This document shows positions 7,144 to 12,304 of a stretch of 17,425 nt of DNA, piece after piece (position 1 is the first letter of the stretch; the number at the start of each line of letters is the position of its first letter). Source of the DNA: JALENY01 sp036310185 (GTDB lineage: Bacteria; Bacillota; Clostridia; Lachnospirales; Lachnospiraceae). The notes below the pieces were generated by a model. It saw only the letters and a program-made list of their open reading frames with translations, was not told the DNA's origin and searched no databases. The stretch spans positions 1-17,425 of the forward strand of contig JAXJSH010000015.1 of NCBI GenBank assembly GCA_036310185.1, given 5' to 3'. A program made the translations under genes and the position numbers.

Positions 7144-7197
7144 TCAAATAACAACAGCAATAATGCTAATAATTACTTTTTCGATAAACTTTTTCAT
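7144..7197 (-). CDS. Candidate 17-residue hydrophobic peptide
   Basis: The short frame encodes MKKFIEKVIISIIAVVI then TGA: a basic N-terminus followed by an almost purely aliphatic stretch, as in small membrane-active or membrane-anchored peptides. A perfect AAGGAGG lies at about 7230-7236, but a strong hairpin (7202-7229) separates it from the ATG; if the hairpin is skipped, only TATT remains between them. A minus-strand terminator follows at 6950-6988. It lies 134 bases beyond the glnN stop. I see no clear promoter of its own and do not recognise a family. It may be a chance frame. Confidence 0.3.
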   Translation of the reverse strand: MKKFIEKVIISIIAVVI

Positions 7198-7201
7198 AAT
7201 A

Positions 7202-7229
7202 GTGCCAGGCAGCCCAGCTGACCTGGCAC
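7202..7229. other. Strong hairpin between glnN and the small frame
   Basis: GTGCCAGGCAGC pairs with GCTG-A-CCTGGCAC: 12 pairs, one bulged A and a three-base loop. On the plus strand CCTCCTTTTTA follows, so a plus-strand terminator is possible, but no plus-strand gene precedes it. On the minus strand it sits exactly between AAGGAGG and an ATG. Confidence 0.6.
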
Positions 7230-7330
7230 CCTCCTTTTTATGGAGCTTTTAAAAAGTTCTTTTTCTTTATAAAAGCCCCATTTAACATTTCTAAACAGTT
7301 CCTGTCTTAAATGCTTTTGCAAATCCCCGA

Positions 7331-9442
7331 TTATACTTCAAATAAAAGATCTGCGTAGGACGGATACGGCCATACAGCTTTATCCACAATCATCTCCAGT
7401 GCATCAATCGGTGCACGAAGTGCTGCCATAGCCGGAACTACACTGTCATGATAGAATACAGCCTGTTCCTGACCTTCTTCCATGGCTGCAGCCTGATTTG
7501 TGATTTCAGTCAGACTGTTCAGTGCATTCTGAGATTCAGCCAGCAGAGCGGATACTTTTTTCAGAAGTTCTGTCTGTACACTTGCATCTGCGCCGGCTGC
7601 TTTCACTGCATTTACAGATCCAGCCAATGAGGTTGTATAGCCAATAACAGCCGGAATCAACTGTTTGGATGCCATTTCAATCATAGTTCTTGCTTCAATA
7701 TTGATTGCTTTTGCATATGCTTCAAACTGGATTTCTGCACGTGCACTCAGCTCTGCTTCTGTAAATACGTTGAAGTCAGTAAACAGTTTTACTGCTTTAT
7801 CGGTTGTCAGAGCCGGAATCGCCTCAACCATGGACTTGATGTTCGGAAGTCCTCTTCTCTCAGCTTCTTCTACCCATTCATCAGAGTAACCATTGCCATT
7901 GAATACGATTCTCTGATGTTCTGTAGCATATTTCTTAATCAGATCATGTACAGCTGCGTCAAAGTCATCTGCTGTTTCCAGGATATCACAAGCCTCTTTG
8001 AATGCTTCAGCAACAATCGTATTCAGTACGATGTTCGGCTGTGCAATCGAATCTCTGGAACCAACCATACGGAATTCGAATTTGTTTCCGGTAAATGCAA
8101 ACGGTGATGTACGGTTACGGTCGGTTGCATCTTTATTAATATCACTTAATGTACTTACGCCTGTGTTCAGTTTTGTGCCTTTTAAGCTATGTGTTGCACT
8201 TCCGGTGCTGATGAGCTGATCCAATACATCTTCCAGCTGTTCACCAAGGAATACGGAAATGATTGCAGGCGGTGCCTCATTTGCTCCAAGTCTGTGGTCA
8301 TTACCTGGGTCAGCTGCGGATTCACGAAGCAGATCTGCGTGAACATCCACTGCTTTTAAGATACAGGTTAATACCAGCAGGAACTGAATGTTCTCGTGAG
8401 GTGTTTTGCCCGGTTCCAGCAGGTTGATGCCGTCGTCTGTAGTAATGGACCAGTTGTTGTGTTTACCGGAACCATTGACACCTGCAAATGGTTTTTCATG
8501 AAGCAGACATTTCATACCATGCTGGCATGCCACTCTCTTCAGAGTCTGCATAACAATCTGGTTGTGATCTACTGCCACGTTTGCCTGCGCATAAATCGGT
8601 GCCAGTTCGTGCTGTGCCGGAGCAACCTCGTTGTGCTGTGTCTTTGCGGTTACACCCAGTTTCCACAGTTCAATATTTACATCTTTCATGTAACTTGCAA
8701 TTTTCTGGCGGATGGTTCCGAAATAGTGATCATCCAGTTCCTGACCCTTTGGCGGCATTGCACCAAATAAGGTACGTCCTGCAAAGATCAGGTCCGGTCT
8801 CTTCAGGAATTTATCTGCATCTACCAGGAAGTATTCCTGCTCCGGTCCTACGGAAGCAGTTACTTTCTTTGAAGTAGTATTTCCAAATAATTTTAAAAGT
8901 CTTAAGGACTGTTTATTTACAGCTTCCATAGAACGAAGAAGCGGTGTTTTCTGATCCAGTGCTTCGCCTGTATAAGAACAGAAAGCAGTCGGAATACAAA
9001 GTGTTGCACCTGCTGCATCCTGTCTTACGAATGCCGGTGATGTACAATCCCATACGGTATAGCCTCTTGCCTCAAAAGTTGCTCTTAATCCGCCTGACGG
9101 GAACGAAGAAGCATCCGGTTCACCTTTGATCAGTTCTTTACCGGAAAAGCTCATCAATACTTTGCCATTTGGCAGCGGAGCAGAAATAAAGGAATCATGT
9201 TTTTCTGCAGTCACGCCGGTAAGCGGTAAAAACCAGTGTGTATAATGTGTGGCACCTTTTTCAATGGCCCATTCTTTCATCTCATGTGCAATAACATCTG
9301 CGGTAGCCAGATCCAGTTCAGAACCTTCCTCTATTGTCTTTTTCAGTTTCTGATACACTTTTTTCGGAAGTCTTTCCTGCATTACCGTGTCGTTAAACAC
9401 ATTTTCACCGAAGATTTCTGATACCTTAGTAAATTCACTCAT
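7331..9442 (-). CDS. glnN: Type III glutamine synthetase
   Basis: A 703-residue cytoplasmic glutamine synthetase of class III, which makes glutamine from glutamate, ammonia and ATP. Class III is much longer than GlnA types I/II and is usual in Bacteroidetes and Clostridia. Motifs visible: VGPEQEYFLVD (198-208), KTQHNEVAPAQHE (267-279), GVNGSGKHNNWS (321-332, ATP/glutamate site) and GNDHRLGANEAPPAI (380-394). The frame is open to 9499, but the ATG at 9442 follows AAGGAAG at proper spacing and begins MSEFTKVSEIFG, as expected for the class. It has its own promoter (9601-9629) and an attenuated leader. It assimilates the ammonium that Amt-PII admits; both genes carry similar leader structures. 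Confidence 0.97.
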   Translation of the reverse strand: MSEFTKVSEIFGENVFNDTVMQERLPKKVYQKLKKTIEEGSELDLATADVIAHEMKEWAIEKGATHYTHWFLPLTGVTAEKHDSFISAPLPNGKVLMSFSGKELIKGEPDASSFPSGGLRATFEARGYTVWDCTSPAFVRQDAAGATLCIPTAFCSYTGEALDQKTPLLRSMEAVNKQSLRLLKLFGNTTSKKVTASVGPEQEYFLVDADKFLKRPDLIFAGRTLFGAMPPKGQELDDHYFGTIRQKIASYMKDVNIELWKLGVTAKTQHNEVAPAQHELAPIYAQANVAVDHNQIVMQTLKRVACQHGMKCLLHEKPFAGVNGSGKHNNWSITTDDGINLLEPGKTPHENIQFLLVLTCILKAVDVHADLLRESAADPGNDHRLGANEAPPAIISVFLGEQLEDVLDQLISTGSATHSLKGTKLNTGVSTLSDINKDATDRNRTSPFAFTGNKFEFRMVGSRDSIAQPNIVLNTIVAEAFKEACDILETADDFDAAVHDLIKKYATEHQRIVFNGNGYSDEWVEEAERRGLPNIKSMVEAIPALTTDKAVKLFTDFNVFTEAELSARAEIQFEAYAKAINIEARTMIEMASKQLIPAVIGYTTSLAGSVNAVKAAGADASVQTELLKKVSALLAESQNALNSLTEITNQAAAMEEGQEQAVFYHDSVVPAMAALRAPIDALEMIVDKAVWPYPSYADLLFEV

Positions 9443-9524
9443 ATTCTCTCTTCCTTTCACAATAATTTCCTCATCTGCTCTCGCAGAGCTTTCATGCACT
9501 GATTGTTTTCAGTTTGTCATGAAA

Positions 9525-9559
9525 TAAAAAAGGGCACTCCACTATTGTGGAACGCCCTT
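9525..9559 (-). terminator. Leader terminator/attenuator of glnN
   Basis: On the minus strand AAGGGC-GT-TCCAC, loop AATA, GTGGA-GT-GCCCTT forms an 11-pair stem with a 2x2 internal loop, followed by TTTTTTATTT. It lies after the glnN promoter and about 85 bases before the gene, so it can act as an attenuator. It is also the first strong terminator after fba, so it may end that transcript too. Confidence 0.8.
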
Positions 9560-9592
9560 GTTCACTAATCCATTTGGAAATCCCGTTTCCAA
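9550..9592 (-). promoter_or_regulatory. Candidate ANTAR dual-hairpin antiterminator, glnN leader
   Basis: Read on the minus strand, hairpin 1 (9574-9592) is TTGGAAA-CGGGA-TTTCCAA; with one opened pair the loop becomes ACGGGA (A1, G4). Hairpin 2 (9550-9563) is GAAC-AAGGGC-GTTC, a clean six-base loop with A1 and G4. Hairpin 2 uses AAGGGC and the following GTTC, which are the 5' arm of the terminator, so hairpin 2 and the terminator are mutually exclusive. The linker is about 10 bases. This is the arrangement known for ANTAR antitermination targets. Hairpin 1 prefers a five-base loop as drawn, which is the weak point. Confidence 0.6.
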
Positions 9593-9600
9593 CTGCTACT

Positions 9601-9629
9601 AACATACTCCATATGTAAGCAAATTGCAA
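9601..9629 (-). promoter_or_regulatory. Promoter of glnN
   Basis: On the minus strand TTGCAA (9624-9629), a 17-base spacer and TATGTT (9601-9606). The predicted start near 9594 places the two leader hairpins at the very 5' end of the RNA. The box starts only 33 bases beyond the fba stop. Confidence 0.65.
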
Positions 9630-9661
9630 GCGGATTTTCAAATTTTGTGAATTTTGAATAA

Positions 9662-10525
9662 TCACGCTTTGTCGATGGAACCAAAAATCTCCATTTTTTC
9701 TTTTACAGTAGCTTTGATTGCTTCTGCACCCGGAGCAAGAAGTTTACGCGGGTCGTAACCTTTACCCTGCTGATCTTTTCCAGCTTCGATGTATTCACGT
9801 GTAGCTGCTGCAAATGCAAGCTGGCATTCTGTGTTTACATTGATCTTGGAAACACCAAGGCTGATGGATTTCTGAATCATATCGGTCGGGATACCTGTAC
9901 CGCCGTGAAGAACCAGCGGAAGATCGCCTGTCAGCTGCTGAACAGCATCCAGAGTTTCAAAGCTTAAGCCTTCCCAGTTAGCCGGATATTTACCGTGAAT
10001 GTTACCGATACCTGCTGCAAGGAAATCTACGCCAAGGTCAGCGATCATTTTACATTCCTTCGGATCTGCACATTCGCCTCTTCCTACTACACCATCTTCT
10101 TCTCCGCCGATGGAACCAACTTCTGCCTCGATGGAGATTCCTTTTTCATGGCAAAGAGCAACCAGTTCTTTTGTTTTTGCAACGTTTTCATCGATCGGAT
10201 AGTGAGAACCGTCGAACATTACAGATGAGAAACCAGCTTCGATACAAGCCAGACATCCTTCGTAGCTGCCGTGGTCAAGATGAAGTGCTACCGGAACTGT
10301 AATCTTCAGTTCTTCCAGCATACCGTTAACCATACCTACGATTGTTTTGTAACCAGCCATGTATTTACCAGCACCTTCGGATACACCAAGGATAACCGGT
10401 GAATTGCATGCCTGAGCGGTAAGAAGAATAGATTTTGTCCACTCCAGGTTGTTGATATTAAACTGTCCTACTGCATAGTGGCCAGCTTTCGCTTTGTCAA
10501 GCATCTCTTTTGCTGATACTAACAT
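9662..10525 (-). CDS. fba: Class II fructose-bisphosphate aldolase
   Basis: A 287-residue zinc-dependent aldolase that splits fructose 1,6-bisphosphate into glyceraldehyde 3-phosphate and dihydroxyacetone phosphate in glycolysis, and runs in reverse in gluconeogenesis. The metal and phosphate sites are present: LHLDHGS (81-87, with D84 and H85), EAEVG (133-137), GNIHGKYP (H177) and LHGGTGIP (H207). KINVNTE near 228 is the usual dihydroxyacetone phosphate-binding segment. Length is normal. The start follows a perfect AAGGAGG at about 7 bases, and a strong promoter lies at 10570-10597, both fitting a highly expressed glycolytic gene. It is probably monocistronic, ended by the hairpin in the glnN leader. 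Confidence 0.97.
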   Translation of the reverse strand: MLVSAKEMLDKAKAGHYAVGQFNINNLEWTKSILLTAQACNSPVILGVSEGAGKYMAGYKTIVGMVNGMLEELKITVPVALHLDHGSYEGCLACIEAGFSSVMFDGSHYPIDENVAKTKELVALCHEKGISIEAEVGSIGGEEDGVVGRGECADPKECKMIADLGVDFLAAGIGNIHGKYPANWEGLSFETLDAVQQLTGDLPLVLHGGTGIPTDMIQKSISLGVSKINVNTECQLAFAAATREYIEAGKDQQGKGYDPRKLLAPGAEAIKATVKEKMEIFGSIDKA

Positions 10526-10569
10526 TGTAAATCCTCCTTTTATTTCGCATTGAATAAAACACTATATCT

Positions 10570-10597
10570 ATTATACGATATTTTCAGCAAATTGCAA
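10570..10597 (-). promoter_or_regulatory. Sigma-A promoter of fba
   Basis: On the minus strand TTGCAA (10592-10597), a 16-base spacer and a perfect TATAAT (10570-10575), 45 bases before the start codon. Confidence 0.8.
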
Positions 10598-10598
10598 T

Positions 10599-10626
10599 CG
10601 AAAAAGTCATCTGTTTCTCCGACTTT
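10599..10626 (-). terminator. Weak terminator after the lipid kinase gene
   Basis: On the minus strand AAAGTC and GACTTT form a six-pair stem around a 12-base loop, ending in TTTTTCG. It would separate the kinase gene from fba. The stem is short and AT-rich. Confidence 0.35.
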
Positions 10627-10658
10627 CCTGATTTTTTTACATATTGCCTTTCTCAATT

Positions 10659-11558
10659 TCATTTTTCCTGAGGCACCCGGATGATCTGCATGCCATGATA
10701 AAGGTTGTCAATACGGACAAATGTCTGATTTCCGCCAAATTCTCCGTCCAGTGTCCACGGTACTTCTTCCGCAGATTCCACCACTACACATTTTGCTTTT
10801 CCGGAGAGGATCTTTTCCGTTTTATCATCTGCAGTCAGCAGATTTGTGATGATCTCCTGCATCTCACTCAGATTTTTCGGTTTTCGGATAAAGGTATACT
10901 CAAAAGTTCCGTCATCCAGTTCCACATTTTTTCCGGTCAGTTTCTTAAATCCCCCGACTGAGGTAGAATTGGTCACCATCCCGTAGATAAATTCATCTTC
11001 ACAGATTTCCCCTTCGATTTCCACTTTCATATGATATGCCTTCACATCGGCAAGGCTCTTTACACCTTCCAGTACATATGCCATATGGCCAAACAGTTTT
11101 TTCAATTCCTGATTGGTTGCATAGGTCACTTCTGTAAAAAGGCCAAATGCCGCCACGTAAACAAACACATCATCATTAAAAATTCCTACATCATATGATT
11201 TCGGCTCACCGTCCACAATATCAAAGGCTGCCTGGACAACATTTTTGCTCAGGCCCAGGCTGGAGGCATAATCGTTTGTCGTTCCGATCGGAATATATCC
11301 GATTGGAATATTTTTCCCGGATTTTACCATGCCGGTGGTCACCTCATCCAGGGTACCATCACCGCCGCTGCATACGATCACCGATACATCGTCTCTTACA
11401 TTCTCCACTTTCTGAATGGCATCTTTCGGTGCCTGTGTCGGATATACCTCAACTTCGTATCCGCCCTTTACAAATACTTCAATAATCTCTCCCAGCTTGG
11501 CCAGAATCTGACCTTTTCCTGCATTTGAATTGTAAATAAACAGTAATTTCTTTTCCAT
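10659..11558 (-). CDS. DgkB/YegS-type diacylglycerol (lipid) kinase
   Basis: A 299-residue soluble lipid kinase of the DAGK catalytic-domain family (YegS/BmrU/DgkB type), which phosphorylates diacylglycerol or a related lipid at the inner membrane face. Visible motifs: the N-terminal NSNAGKG (10-16), the nucleotide-binding SGGDGTLDE (64-72), IPIGTTNDYA (89-98), LDDGTFEYTF and the late WTLDGEFGG. The length is typical. An alternative is a sphingoid or other lipid substrate. The start follows AGAGGA about 8 bases upstream. It lies 100 bases downstream of the GreA-type gene on the same strand, and an operon is possible but unproven. Confidence 0.9.
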   Translation of the reverse strand: MEKKLLFIYNSNAGKGQILAKLGEIIEVFVKGGYEVEVYPTQAPKDAIQKVENVRDDVSVIVCSGGDGTLDEVTTGMVKSGKNIPIGYIPIGTTNDYASSLGLSKNVVQAAFDIVDGEPKSYDVGIFNDDVFVYVAAFGLFTEVTYATNQELKKLFGHMAYVLEGVKSLADVKAYHMKVEIEGEICEDEFIYGMVTNSTSVGGFKKLTGKNVELDDGTFEYTFIRKPKNLSEMQEIITNLLTADDKTEKILSGKAKCVVVESAEEVPWTLDGEFGGNQTFVRIDNLYHGMQIIRVPQEK

Positions 11559-11658
11559 ATTCGCTTCCTCTTTGCTTCTGCTTAACCCATATCTATGCGT
11601 TTTCCCAATTCTTCCAAAGTATACTGCTCCATTTTTTCTCTGTCAAATAAAGAAACTA

Positions 11659-12162
11659 TTAAAAAGCTTTTATCGTATCCTGGCTGTCATCATTTGTCTT
11701 TTCAATCTTTTTGATCACCACAGGATAGCTGTAGGAATCGTTTACTTTTACCATTACACGGTCCCCTTCTTTTCGTCCCCGGATAGCTTTTCCAATGGGG
11801 GACTCAATGCTGATCAGCCCTTTGATGGAGTTTCCCCGGATACTGGTCACAAGGCGATAGGTCTCATACTCATCATCTTCTTCGAAATATACCGTGACGG
11901 TGTTGTTTATGCCCACTTCATCTTCTTTTGATGAATCGGATATCACGGTGGAGGTCTTCAGCATGCGCTCCAGATATCGGATACGGCTTTCGTTTCGGTT
12001 CTTATCCTTTTTTGCTGCATGATATTCAAAGTTTTCACTTAAATCACCATGGGCTCTGGCTTCTTTTACCGCCTCAAGTGCTTCTTTTCGCACCACCAGT
12101 TTGCGGTATTCGATTTCTTCTTCTATTTTTTTTACATCACTTTCCGTTAACTGACTTTTCAT
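11659..12162 (-). CDS. greA: GreA/GreB family transcription elongation factor
   Basis: A 167-residue Gre factor, which enters the RNA polymerase secondary channel and stimulates cleavage of backtracked RNA. The N-terminal coiled coil spans about residues 5-72. Its tip carries GDLSENFEY with D40 and E43, the acidic pair that Gre factors use to place the catalytic metal, so cleavage activity is expected. The C-terminal FKBP-like domain has SPIGKAIRGRKEGD at 121-134. It is about ten residues longer than E. coli GreA, so it may be a second Gre paralogue. The start has AGAGGAG directly upstream. The frame is open for a further 20 codons upstream, to a TAA. The GTPase-NYN gene lies 142 bases upstream. 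Confidence 0.9.
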   Translation of the reverse strand: MKSQLTESDVKKIEEEIEYRKLVVRKEALEAVKEARAHGDLSENFEYHAAKKDKNRNESRIRYLERMLKTSTVISDSSKEDEVGINNTVTVYFEEDDEYETYRLVTSIRGNSIKGLISIESPIGKAIRGRKEGDRVMVKVNDSYSYPVVIKKIEKTNDDSQDTIKAF

Positions 12163-12304
12163 AATCTCCTCTTTCTTTTCAAGCTCTTTGATTGCCTTTT
12201 TGCTGCTTTCTGTTTCTGCAGTTTATGGTATCATCTTTTTGTTTTTCAGAGACTTTCCACTTTTATCTACAGCGGATACGTTTTTCATTTCTTCCAACAT
12301 CGGA

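Larger units (their letters stand above)
6660..7330. other. AT-rich region without a convincing long gene
   Basis: About 670 bases between the operon promoter and the end of glnN. The longest open frame (6627-6875, minus, 82 codons, TTG start) has no good ribosome binding site and an unlikely composition rich in Y, I and L. Structures seen: a 14-base palindrome AATTATTAATAATT (6874-6887), a minus-strand terminator (6950-6988), a candidate 17-residue peptide gene (7144-7197), a strong hairpin (7202-7229), and an AT-rich inverted repeat (about 7243-7284; GGAGCTTTT with AAAAGCCCC on the plus strand) just after glnN. Confidence 0.7.

Noticed and set aside
9443..9499. 19-residue N-terminal extension of glutamine synthetase
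   Set aside because: The internal ATG at 9442 has a good ribosome binding site and the class-typical start; the extension has none.
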